Origin: Pseudobowmanella sp964228145
Lineage (GTDB): Bacteria; Pseudomonadota; Gammaproteobacteria; Enterobacterales; Alteromonadaceae
Direction of reading: 5' to 3'
Length of the DNA: 31,001 nt
Assembly (NCBI GenBank): GCA_964228145.1
Contig: CAXQZJ010000023.1
Coordinates: 1-31,001, forward strand
The notes under the pieces were generated by a model that worked only from the letters and a program-made list of their open reading frames with translations, made no database searches and was not told where the DNA came from. Positions 8,603 through 16,454 of the stretch are shown piece by piece (the first letter of the stretch is position 1; each line of letters begins with the position of its first letter). The translations under genes and the position numbers were made by a program.

Positions 8603-8620
8603 GTAAACTAGACAGTTTAC
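8603..8620. promoter_or_regulatory. Palindromic operator-like site before the MBL-fold gene
   Basis: GTAAACT and AGTTTAC flank AGAC, a perfect 7-bp-arm palindrome ending 16 nt before the minus-strand ATG. On that strand a possible promoter (TTTACT, 16 nt, TATTAT) overlaps its upstream edge. The half-site AGTAAACT recurs at 8645-8652. Site size and placement fit a TetR-type repressor; no such regulator is in the window. Confidence 0.55.
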
Positions 8621-8845
8621 CTATAATAAATCAAATGCACATAAAGTAAACTGATTAGTGTAGTTTTTGAGTTAAGGTTCGATTCATCTTGATTAAGGCA
8701 ACCTTTGGTTACGCTAACTAAACAGGTATCGCTTAATATACTGACGTACGTTTAAACTAATTTTGATATTAATTTCAGTGATTTATATTACAACTCTCGG
8801 GAGTGCTCTGACTTTGAGCGCAACAGAAAAATAATAAGGGACGTC

Positions 8846-9955
8846 ATGAACCAAACACCTCAATCCACCAACCAAAATCCGCCAGGCTTTGTGGCCACTG
8901 CGATCAATTTCATAACCAGCTTTGTCAGTAAACCTTGGCAGCAGGCACTTGAACACGTGCAGTTGAAGAACAAACTCGCCGTTGTCACCTTTGTGCTATT
9001 ACTCCTTGGCTTCACCTTACCTCTTGCCGAAGTCATGAACGAAGAACTGTATTTGTCTGATGAGGTTTACGGATTTGTTGGCTTCATTTTTGTTGCCAGT
9101 GCCATAGTCGCTTTTATTACTTTCGCCACAGGTACATCTGAAAAAATAGCCAAATGGTCCGCACGTATCGTGTTGGCAATTATGGTTTATGCCCTAGGCA
9201 GCCTCATCTGGGAACTCTACGACGCCTATAGCGAGTTCTCACAAATGTGTGATCGTCAGTGCCAACGCATGATGGGGTCTATGGCGGATGAATTTGGCGT
9301 CGGCGATGCCATTTTCGATTCATTGAAAATCGGATTGATCTTTTTCCTGGCCGGTTTCGCCATGCTCTTCCCGGTAGCATTGACCAATAGATATCAGTCA
9401 AATCCAGACTTGGTCATCCGGTTGAAAGAAATTAACGCGACAGAAACTAACGCAAAAACAGTTAGCAATGAAGACATAGCCGCGTTTGGTCAACGCGTAA
9501 AAGATAACAGCAGCAAGCTCGTCACCGCGGCAGGGCAGGCAGTAGGGTCTGAGGAACAGCGCCAACAAGCGATATCGTCAGCTAAACAAGCGTTTGCTAA
9601 CCCTGTTGTTAAAAGAGCCGCAATCGGTTTGGGGTTTTTTCTGATGGTATGGTTCCTGTGGCCTTCTTCAGATACACCAGATACGACCGATGCTCAAATT
9701 GCCTTTACAAAGAGTTCCGAATACCGTGAACTTGAGAAAATGGCGTCGTTAGCGGCTATGCTTGGGGGAAGTACTGAGGTTGATGTTACTTTTACCGACA
9801 TAGAAGATTGCAAGGAGGCTGAATTGAGCAATAGTGAGTCGGGTATCAGCTGCATGGTTAAAGGTTATATATCCTTCGGGAGAGAAAAAGAAACTATTGA
9901 GGAACGCATGTATTTTTCTCGCGATGACGACGGTGAATGGCGTTATCGCGGATAA
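8846..9955 (+). CDS. Multi-pass membrane protein of unknown function
   Basis: The 369-residue product is not recognised. It has membrane segments at about 44-62, 74-95, 104-125, 158-178 and 256-272. A CDRQC pair (C135, C139) lies between the third and fourth. A polar, partly helical region with many Gln, Ala and Lys lies at about 190-255. After the last membrane segment a 95-residue tail carries C322 and C336. AAGGGA before the ATG supports the start and a strong terminator follows, so it is a single-gene unit. The cysteine pairs could form disulfides if on the periplasmic side; this is inference. Confidence 0.8.
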   Translation: MNQTPQSTNQNPPGFVATAINFITSFVSKPWQQALEHVQLKNKLAVVTFVLLLLGFTLPLAEVMNEELYLSDEVYGFVGFIFVASAIVAFITFATGTSEKIAKWSARIVLAIMVYALGSLIWELYDAYSEFSQMCDRQCQRMMGSMADEFGVGDAIFDSLKIGLIFFLAGFAMLFPVALTNRYQSNPDLVIRLKEINATETNAKTVSNEDIAAFGQRVKDNSSKLVTAAGQAVGSEEQRQQAISSAKQAFANPVVKRAAIGLGFFLMVWFLWPSSDTPDTTDAQIAFTKSSEYRELEKMASLAAMLGGSTEVDVTFTDIEDCKEAELSNSESGISCMVKGYISFGREKETIEERMYFSRDDDGEWRYRG

Positions 9956-9977
9956 TCTCACTTTCTCAATTTCTATT

Positions 9978-10006
9978 AAAAACCCCGGTACTTAACCGGG
10001 GTTTTT
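9978..10006 (+). terminator. Rho-independent terminator
   Basis: A 9-bp stem (AACCCCGGT / ACCGGGGTT) with a 5-nt loop and T run, extended by A-T pairs, lies 22 nt after the membrane-protein stop codon. The A-rich left flank would let it work in both directions. Confidence 0.93.
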
Positions 10007-10099
10007 GCATTGACGGGATTCCAGTTGCGTGTGCTACCTGAAACCTAAATTCATCAGGGAACAACGGCCATGCATAGAAAGTCGTCGTGTGATTCCGAA

Positions 10100-10256
10100 A
10101 TCACTGCATTTGAATAAGGGGCATAGCCTCTTACCTGAGGTGACTATACATTCGCCGGATAAAAGAAGGCATGTCATTCTGAACTTGATTCAGAATCCAT
10201 AAAACGCCACCCCTTGCTTACATCACTGCATTTGGAAGAGGGGCCCGGCCTTTTAC
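10100..10256. repeat. Degenerate direct repeats around a palindrome in a 478-bp gap
   Basis: The 10007-10484 gap has no credible gene. Two 35-nt copies starting ATCACTGCATTTG lie at 10100-10134 and 10222-10256; about 27-28 of 35 positions match by eye. Between them, at 10176-10196, ATTCTGAA and TTCAGAAT form a perfect 8-bp hairpin with a 5-nt loop. This looks like a dispersed intergenic repeat or decayed small element rather than an operator. Confidence 0.55.
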
Positions 10257-10484
10257 ACGAAATACTCGGCATTCGTCTATGTCTCAGCACCATGACTTTG
10301 AGCGATCACACATAACATCAGTAGCAATCTGACGTGCCTCGCTGATGCTCAGGTATCGTAAACGTGATTGTGCAAATCTGACTAAACATGATTGCCCATG
10401 TATCCGGGAATACATTGTCGATGTCATCATGAGTTGTATTCAACGCGGCGAAAACTTGGTACCGTTAAAAAAAAGGATAAAAAA

Positions 10485-11651
10485 ATGAATTATTTCAAAA
10501 AGATGGTAATTGTAATAGCAGGCTTTGCCTTGTCAGTTACCGCGAGTGCAACAGAATATGATGTTGTAAATATTCAATCCAAGACACTAAATGAAACCCG
10601 CCAATACCAGGTTTCGCTGCCTGCCAATTACGCTGAAACGTCGCAACGTTTCCCTGTTATCTACCGATTAGATGGCGCAGATAATATTCCCTTGATGAGA
10701 GAAGTGCTGGGCCGAATGTTTAACGCAAATGCTGCCCCAGATGTAATTATCGTAGCGATAGAAAACACAGAAAGATTGCGAGATATGTATCCCACCATAA
10801 ACCAAGACCCAAACGGGCCCGTCGGTGTCGGCGGTGGGGCAGATAAATTTCTTGCGTTTATCGAGCAGGAATTGATTCCTGATGTGGAGAAGCGCTACCG
10901 CACCCACTCAACGCGCATTATCGCGGGTGCTTCTGCAGCGGGTGTATTCAGTCTATATGCATTGCAGCAGCGGCCGGGCTTATTTGATGCCCATATCGCA
11001 TATAGTCCTGCGGTGTGGTGGAATACAGGCGCCATGGTAGAGCGAACAAAAAAATGGCTGGCAACAGAGCCGAAGCATTCAACCTATCTCTACATGAATA
11101 TGGGTAACGAAGGCCTGCCCATGCGTCCTTATTATGATGCGCTTTTATCAGAATTTAGTGCAGCAGATAACCATCAATTGCGATTAGTGATAGATGAACA
11201 CCCTGGCGTCTCCCATGGCTTAACCTCCACCGCGGGTATGTTTAAGGCATATCAGTCTTTCTTTTTGAGCAAAGAATTTGCGCGGGAACAAGTCACAGCC
11301 GATATGCAGGTTATCGATGACTATTATCGACAACTTGGTGAGCAATGGGGAACTGACCAGACACCACCAGAAAACATTGTGCGCCAATTGGGGTACTATT
11401 TTGATTGGCAACAGCAGCCCGAATTAGCTATGACCTTGTACAAGCATAATATGGCTCATCACCCACAAAGCCCTGATGCGATTAGTGGTGTGGTGTACGG
11501 GTATGAAGGTCAGAATAAGTTGCTTCAAGCGCGTGACTACGCACGTAAAGCATTAGACGTCGCCAGTAAGGATCATCCCTACTATGATTATTTTGTTGAA
11601 AATCTGGCCCGCCTTGAAGAAAAAGTACAAAGCAGTCTAAATGAAGATTAG
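10485..11651 (+). CDS. Secreted esterase-D-like alpha/beta hydrolase with C-terminal TPR-like region
   Basis: The ATG at 10485 is chosen over one 93 nt upstream: AAAGGA precedes it and it gives a clean Sec signal peptide (cleavage near ASA-TEY), leaving a 388-residue precursor. The fold matches the putative esterase family that includes esterase D and trilactone esterases: strand FPVIYRLDGA, nucleophile S150 in GASAAG (not the usual GxSxGG), a likely acid near E209 and H244 (VSHG). The C-terminal 90 residues form helical repeats resembling TPRs. The substrate is unknown; carboxyl or siderophore ester hydrolysis is possible. Its stop codon overlaps that of the convergent dioxygenase-like gene. 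Confidence 0.85.
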   Translation: MNYFKKMVIVIAGFALSVTASATEYDVVNIQSKTLNETRQYQVSLPANYAETSQRFPVIYRLDGADNIPLMREVLGRMFNANAAPDVIIVAIENTERLRDMYPTINQDPNGPVGVGGGADKFLAFIEQELIPDVEKRYRTHSTRIIAGASAAGVFSLYALQQRPGLFDAHIAYSPAVWWNTGAMVERTKKWLATEPKHSTYLYMNMGNEGLPMRPYYDALLSEFSAADNHQLRLVIDEHPGVSHGLTSTAGMFKAYQSFFLSKEFAREQVTADMQVIDDYYRQLGEQWGTDQTPPENIVRQLGYYFDWQQQPELAMTLYKHNMAHHPQSPDAISGVVYGYEGQNKLLQARDYARKALDVASKDHPYYDYFVENLARLEEKVQSSLNED

Positions 11652-12226
11652 TCCATTTTAGCCAACTCAATATTCCGGATAACAAGCCAACTGTTGTCTT
11701 TTTGTAAAACAGGCGTCACGACTCCGCATCCCCCGCGGCAGGGGCGCTTGTTTTTTATCTCGTCGGTTAGCAGTGGATCATCAGTAAACTCAACACTGTC
11801 TATGTAATAAGTCCCTTTACCAGGTTCAATCACGTGTAAATGAATGTGTTGCGGTATGTCGCGATTGGGGTATGCCTGAGGCCTTACCGTTTTGAAACTA
11901 TATTGTCCCAATTCATTGGTCCGTGCCCAGCCACGTAATTTACCGTGCACAGTTTCGCCTTTTGGGTAGCGACCATCACTGTCGGTTTGATAGGCGTATA
12001 TCACGATGCCGGCCGCCGGATTTCCGCTTCTGTCAGTGACAATCCCCCTGAGCTCCATGGGCTCACCACGTTCAGTATCTGTCACGATATTGGCTTTTTC
12101 ACTCAGCGAGTTTGGCATGCCAATGAACGCCAATTCACAGCCCTGACACGGTCCATAAATTACCGGTACAGTTAACGTGTAATTTAACGATAGCAGCCAA
12201 AGGCCACTAAAAAGGTTGATAAGCAT
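11648..12226 (-). CDS. Exported intradiol ring-cleavage dioxygenase-like protein
   Basis: The ATG at 12226 is chosen because GGAA lies 8 nt upstream and it yields a signal-like hydrophobic N-terminus; a longer reading frame overlaps cytochrome b561. The 192-residue product has the intradiol dioxygenase core (LRGIVTDRSGNPAAG, ELGQYSFKTVRP) and all four expected Fe(III) ligands: Y87 (GRY), Y119 (AYP), H127 and H129 (QHIH). The loop before the histidines is short and the usual catalytic Arg is not apparent. C27/C30 and C163/C167 may form disulfides. Known enzymes of this class cleave catechols in the cytoplasm; an exported form may act on extracellular aromatics. It lies 4 nt after the b561 gene. 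Confidence 0.8.
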   Translation of the reverse strand: MLINLFSGLWLLSLNYTLTVPVIYGPCQGCELAFIGMPNSLSEKANIVTDTERGEPMELRGIVTDRSGNPAAGIVIYAYQTDSDGRYPKGETVHGKLRGWARTNELGQYSFKTVRPQAYPNRDIPQHIHLHVIEPGKGTYYIDSVEFTDDPLLTDEIKNKRPCRGGCGVVTPVLQKDNSWLVIRNIELAKMD

Positions 12227-12230
12227 TCGG

Positions 12231-12812
12231 TTATTTCCTGTTAGTGAGTGGACGGAACAACATCCGATTGAGCGTGTTGTGTTTAAAAACAAAATGGTGG
12301 CTAAGCGCTGCCAGTGAGTGCAGCGCAATCAATGAGGGTAGGAGCCAGCGACCTAGCCACAAATGCGCTGTTTCACTTTTTGATGAAACGATATCGAGCT
12401 GTAATGCATTTAACTGAAGCGATTTGCTTACCTGACTAAAATTTATCTCGTAAACCAAGAAAAATGTAATTTTCCCTCCGTACTGCAATAGATATTCAGC
12501 CAGACTCAGGCCACCCGATAGGGCCGATAAAAAGACGAATATGTACAACAACACATGGGCAGCGTTTGCCCATCTATTGGTTTTAACTGCAGGACAACTG
12601 CATCGCCATACTATACGTAGCGTCAGTAACACTATGAGTGACAACCCCAGCGACATATGCATTTGTATCCCTACCCAGGCTTGTAAGTCACTGGATGCCA
12701 AATGGTTTCGCCAGTAAATTGTCAGATAGATGGTCGCGATTACTAATACAGTCAACCAGTGCAGGACAATTGCGATCCCATTATAACGGTCACTTTGGTT
12801 TTTATTGGTCAT
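12231..12812 (-). CDS. Cytochrome b561 (CybB-like) membrane protein
   Basis: The 193-residue protein has four membrane segments and the histidines expected for two b hemes: H18 (LHWL), H52 (MHMSLG), H150 (AHLWLGRW) and H165 (LHSL), plus H86. It matches the bacterial di-heme b561 family, which moves electrons between quinol and periplasmic or other acceptors, superoxide being one proposal for E. coli CybB. It lies 92 nt after the LytTR regulator and 4 nt before the dioxygenase-like gene, so the last two are surely co-transcribed and may be a redox pair. Confidence 0.9.
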   Translation of the reverse strand: MTNKNQSDRYNGIAIVLHWLTVLVIATIYLTIYWRNHLASSDLQAWVGIQMHMSLGLSLIVLLTLRIVWRCSCPAVKTNRWANAAHVLLYIFVFLSALSGGLSLAEYLLQYGGKITFFLVYEINFSQVSKSLQLNALQLDIVSSKSETAHLWLGRWLLPSLIALHSLAALSHHFVFKHNTLNRMLFRPLTNRK

Positions 12813-12904
12813 AGACTGCCATGGTGTTGAACGTACCTAAACCATGTTGACCATGTGTCAGCAAACTTGCCAGAGTGAATATGGCTAAGCGATGAGTTTT
12901 AATG

Positions 12905-13717
12905 CTAAGACGAGGAGTTAAAATATCGAGATTTGAATCGTTTTGCGTAGTGGCGACTCAAGCGTACTTCGGTGCCGCACATCAATACCAGATCGTAATC
13001 ACCATTTAATCGGGAGCGAACTGATTCTACCCGTTCAATATTAACTATGTGCGCGCGATGTACGCGAATGAAACGTTCATCCAGCAATTCAATGATTGCC
13101 TTAATGGATGAGGTGTAGAGATAGCGTGATTGCTTAGTATAAATCGCGAGGTAAGGGGTTTCAGAACAAATATGGCTGATGTCCTGAAACGGCACCTGTT
13201 GTCGAGTAGCCCCCTGTCTAATCGTCAGGCAGGGGACTTGGTTAAACTCAGTATTTTTATTTGTTGTTTTGGTGGCTTTACGGCGAAGAAACAGCACGGC
13301 AAGGACATAAACAAGTACCATTGGCAGCAGGTGGTTGGCCAATGCGTAGGAAAACACTTTGGTGAACGAGTACCCCTGTTGCTTGACCAGAGAAGATAAA
13401 CCAGACACAACTGTAGCTGCGACAGCGGCATGAATTAAAATTGCCATTGGCAGAAGAGCCAACAAAAACGGAGTTTTCAGGTGTTGTATACTCGCCTTAA
13501 GTCGATTCAAGCCATACAAGACGGGTATAAAGCACAACCAGAACAAACTAAACAGAGCTGATTCATACCAAAAATAAGGGTAATCATTGCGGCTGGAATG
13601 GATGAAATCTTCGAACATGGCCAAGGCAAAAATAGTGCACCCAATCAACATCCCCATTGATAAGGCAGTGTGTTTCCCGAGCCTGTTAAACCGCAGTTTA
13701 TTTATCATGTCATCCAT
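12905..13717 (-). CDS. Membrane-anchored LytTR-family transcription regulator
   Basis: The 270-residue protein joins four N-terminal membrane segments (about 18-38, 50-70, 84-106, 126-145) to a C-terminal LytTR DNA-binding domain (about 162-265, with VHRAHIVNIERVESV). There is no receiver domain, so it is a one-component membrane sensor rather than a response regulator. A second possible start is the ATG at 13708. It is upstream of and on the same strand as cytochrome b561 and the dioxygenase-like gene, making these its likely targets. LytTR sites are degenerate, and none was confirmed. Confidence 0.88.
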   Translation of the reverse strand: MDDMINKLRFNRLGKHTALSMGMLIGCTIFALAMFEDFIHSSRNDYPYFWYESALFSLFWLCFIPVLYGLNRLKASIQHLKTPFLLALLPMAILIHAAVAATVVSGLSSLVKQQGYSFTKVFSYALANHLLPMVLVYVLAVLFLRRKATKTTNKNTEFNQVPCLTIRQGATRQQVPFQDISHICSETPYLAIYTKQSRYLYTSSIKAIIELLDERFIRVHRAHIVNIERVESVRSRLNGDYDLVLMCGTEVRLSRHYAKRFKSRYFNSSS

Positions 13718-13850
13718 TACTCAACCGCAACCAACTTCAGCACTGTTTCTACATAGTAATCCGATTTCCACCATACGTTAGTCGCGCTAGCATATAAACA
13801 ATATCCTGACTACGTTTACTGTTTCTCGAACTTAAGCGTTACCTAATTAT

Positions 13851-14633
13851 CTAGCTTAGTTCATCAATAAGGTTACCTAAACGTTGGTAAGCGGGCTGGA
13901 GGTTTTGCTGTAATTGTGCTGCGCGTTCTACTTCTTCAGCATATTGTTGCTGCACCACATCTAACGCTGATGAATCCTGTTCTGCCTGTTCGGATGAGAC
14001 TAGCTGCTCTTCAAGTTCTTGCTCTGCCAGAGTTTCAGCAGCAAGTCTGAGGGCGGCCAGTCTTTGTTGTTCTATTCGTTCAATGCGCGCTAGATCAGCT
14101 TGATTCTCGGCACTAATTGTTTGAATTTGTTCAAATTCGTCAACGGCCTGCGGGCTGGCTGCGTCAATGGATAGGTCTTGTTGTTCCGCTTCAGCAGCAT
14201 TATCGGTTTGTCTTGCCTCTGTTCGTGCTCCTGCTTCAGATTGACGCGCCTGTTCAACGATCAACTGTGCGCGCCGTTCTATATCCTCCGACGTTGGCTG
14301 AGACGATTGCGCAGTTTGCGCATCGGCGCTGCGTTGCCTTTCGGCACGGCGAACCACTTGTTCTGACCCGTTCGCGTCTGAAAGTTGGGGTTCGGCGGAT
14401 TCTTGATTCACTACCTCTGCTACATTGCTCTGAGATTGTTCCTCGTTGCGAGCTGCCCGCTGAATAACGTTGCTGGCTTGCTGCAGTGTTTGGTTTATTA
14501 ACACTCTCTCTTCGCTGGTAGGCCCCGCGTCTTGCTGGTTAGATGTCGCTATAACAGGTGTTACGGCTGTTATTGGCGCAGGGCTTGATGGTGTTAACTG
14601 ACGCTCAGGAACCACAATACCATTTACTATCAT
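13851..14633 (-). CDS. Gln/Glu/Ala-rich coiled-coil protein, unknown function
   Basis: The ATG at 14633 has GAGG 5 nt upstream and is preferred to a TTG at 14675. The 260-residue product has no signal peptide or membrane segment. It opens with a conserved-looking segment (MIVNGIVVPERQLTP), continues with a Pro/Ser/Thr linker, then a long low-complexity helical region rich in Gln, Glu, Ala and Arg (about 50-255) with coiled-coil-like spacing, and ends NLIDELS. No function is assigned. It is monocistronic by position, with gaps of 130-230 bp on both sides. Confidence 0.7.
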   Translation of the reverse strand: MIVNGIVVPERQLTPSSPAPITAVTPVIATSNQQDAGPTSEERVLINQTLQQASNVIQRAARNEEQSQSNVAEVVNQESAEPQLSDANGSEQVVRRAERQRSADAQTAQSSQPTSEDIERRAQLIVEQARQSEAGARTEARQTDNAAEAEQQDLSIDAASPQAVDEFEQIQTISAENQADLARIERIEQQRLAALRLAAETLAEQELEEQLVSSEQAEQDSSALDVVQQQYAEEVERAAQLQQNLQPAYQRLGNLIDELS

Positions 14634-14825
14634 ACCCGCCTCTCTTGGGATAAATGAAATAGTACCAATGCACAAAACCTGCCAATTAAAAAATAACTAA
14701 ATTCAGTAGGTTATAAATTTTATTTTGACAAGTAGGGGAATAAAAGACAGGGGATTGTAATATTTACTAAGAGTCCGTTTTCTGATTAATAGATTAATAT
14801 CAGGCTTAGATACGCGCTAGAAAAT

Positions 14826-14852
14826 AAAAAAGCCGGCGGCTGCCGGCTTTTT
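14826..14852 (-). terminator. Rho-independent terminator of the sapC-family gene
   Basis: A GC-rich stem (AGCCGGC / GCCGGCT) with a 4-nt loop, extended by A-T pairs and followed by T runs on both strands, lies just after the minus-strand gene ending at 14866. Confidence 0.92.
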
Positions 14853-14865
14853 ATAAATGCTTTCT

Positions 14866-15579
14866 TTAAGCTTGGGTCGATTTACGCTTTGCCAAACGCT
14901 GAACTTGCTGTAAAGAGTTCAAGTGTGCGTATACAGCAGGTAATACTCCGCGCTTACGGAAATCTTCGAATTTCTCAATTGGTAACGCATTGAGCTTTTC
15001 TTCATCAACTCGGAAAATACCGTTAAGGTTGAAGCTCTGACCGTTTTCCAGACGAACACTCAGGTCGTTTGGTACCAGTAAGTCATTTTCCTGCAGGACT
15101 TTGACGAATCCACTGGTAATTTGCATGTTTTCTACAAACTTTCCGGTGAAGTCACGGCGTTTAGTCAGGTATTCTGTTTCTTCGCCTTCCGCGTTGAACA
15201 GGTCTTCACCTTCTTCTTCGCTTACCAAATCACTGTTTTCATCAATACAAACGAAATATTGCTCTTTTTTCTCATCGCTGGCGATAGAGAAAGGGTAGCT
15301 ACGCAGTGCAGCTGGTGCATAAATCTCGTCGTACTTTTCGCTGCTAACATACAGGTTTTCACCTTTTTCCAACCCCATAAGGGCAACAGCAACAAAGTTA
15401 TCAGATTCTGGATTTTCGCGAACAAAGATAATAGGGAAGCTAGAAGAAACAGGGATAAATTCCTGAACAACGACTGGAATAAGATGTTGATCAGCAACCT
15501 GTGGAAAATTAGCTGCGTTTTTTACTTTGGTTTTTGCGTGTGCGTTTTTATTCAGAGGCACAATTTTTGGTTGTGTCAT
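14866..15579 (-). CDS. SapC family protein
   Basis: The ATG at 15579 is chosen (GGGAG about 10 nt upstream) over one 30 nt earlier, giving 237 residues. The sequence matches the SapC family: HLIPVVVQEFIPVSSSFPIIFV, then VAVALMGLEKGENLYV and AALRSYPFSIA near the middle. Named after a Caulobacter S-layer export locus, the family's biochemical role is unclear, and in many marine bacteria it occurs near TonB receptors. There is no signal peptide, so a cytoplasmic protein is expected. It diverges from cobB. Confidence 0.85.
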   Translation of the reverse strand: MTQPKIVPLNKNAHAKTKVKNAANFPQVADQHLIPVVVQEFIPVSSSFPIIFVRENPESDNFVAVALMGLEKGENLYVSSEKYDEIYAPAALRSYPFSIASDEKKEQYFVCIDENSDLVSEEEGEDLFNAEGEETEYLTKRRDFTGKFVENMQITSGFVKVLQENDLLVPNDLSVRLENGQSFNLNGIFRVDEEKLNALPIEKFEDFRKRGVLPAVYAHLNSLQQVQRLAKRKSTQA

Positions 15580-15711
15580 TGTGATACGGCTCCCTGATGT
15601 AGGTATCATTCACTTTTAGTTAACAAGGCGTGTATGTGTATCAGATGTGACACACAAAAAAAAGAGATATTTAGGCCAAAGGCCAATAAACTGGGAGGAT
15701 ACAGGGATTTT

Positions 15712-15726
15712 ATGTCACAAAAATGA
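15712..15726 (+). other. Four-codon mini-ORF overlapping the cobB start
   Basis: ATG TCA CAA AAA TGA (MSQK) has AGGGA 4 nt upstream, and its TGA overlaps the cobB ATG as ATGA. The same AGGGA is too far (about 15 nt) from the cobB start, so coupled re-initiation is plausible. This is seen in sequence only; function is inferred. Confidence 0.35.
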
Positions 15727-16454
15727 AAATCAGTGCAAACATTAAACAATCAGGCCCGGTTGTTATTTTAACCGGCGCAGGTATTTCAGCAGAATCAGGT
15801 ATTAAAACTTTCCGCGATTATAACGGTTTGTGGGAAAATCATCCCATAGAAGAGGTTGCCACACCGGAGGCGTTTATCTCCGCTCCCGAACGCGTACATC
15901 GGTTTTATAATCTGCGGCGCCAGCAATTATTAACCGCAGAGGTGCGCCCAAACGCTGCGCATTCGGCCATTGCTGAGTTCCAAAATACTTATCCGGGCGA
16001 CGTTACGCTGATCACCCAAAACGTAGATAACCTGCACGAAAGAGCAGGGAGCGAGAATGTACTGCACATGCATGGCCAATTGACTGAATGTCGATGCAAC
16101 AATTGTGGATATGTGGGTCAGGCGCCATTGGAACTCGACAGTGATAGTCAATGTCCGGGGTGTCGAGAAACCCGTTGCCTGCGTCCTAATATTGTCTGGT
16201 TTGGTGAGATGCCATTTTTTCTGGATCACATCGATAAGAGATTAAGTCATGCCGCACTGTTCATTGCCATCGGTACATCCGGCCAAGTTTATCCCGCTGC
16301 GGGGTTCGTCCGCCAGGCGCGTAGCGCCGGTGCATTTTGCGTGGAATTAAATCTGCTTCCAAGTGATAATAACCACTTGTTTGATCAAGGGTATTTTGGT
16401 CCAGCAAGTGAAATAGTCGGCGACTTTCTTCAACAGATTTTGGAATCCACCTAG
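15723..16454 (+). CDS. cobB: NAD-dependent protein deacylase, sirtuin class III
   Basis: The 243-residue sirtuin removes acetyl and likely succinyl or other acyl groups from lysines using NAD+. Seen motifs: GAGISAESGI and FRDYNGLW (NAD site), TQNVDNLHERAG, catalytic H117 (HMHGQL), zinc cysteines C125/C128 and C144/C147, and NIVWFGE. Y62 and R65 (FYNLRRQQ) match the Tyr-x-x-Arg pair that gives class III sirtuins such as CobB and SIRT5 desuccinylase activity. LysE-family, Bax-like and DUF2987 genes follow with gaps of 0, 9 and -4 nt, so it heads a probable operon. A four-codon mini-ORF overlaps its start. Confidence 0.93.
   Translation: MKISANIKQSGPVVILTGAGISAESGIKTFRDYNGLWENHPIEEVATPEAFISAPERVHRFYNLRRQQLLTAEVRPNAAHSAIAEFQNTYPGDVTLITQNVDNLHERAGSENVLHMHGQLTECRCNNCGYVGQAPLELDSDSQCPGCRETRCLRPNIVWFGEMPFFLDHIDKRLSHAALFIAIGTSGQVYPAAGFVRQARSAGAFCVELNLLPSDNNHLFDQGYFGPASEIVGDFLQQILEST

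Noticed and set aside
10392..10484. 31-codon N-terminal extension of the esterase
   Set aside because: The downstream ATG at 10485 has a better ribosome-binding site and directly starts a signal peptide.
15121..15597. 158-codon open frame on the plus strand opposite the SapC-family gene
   Set aside because: The minus-strand frame matches a known family with a good ribosome-binding site; the antisense product is Phe/Cys-rich and looks like a shadow frame.
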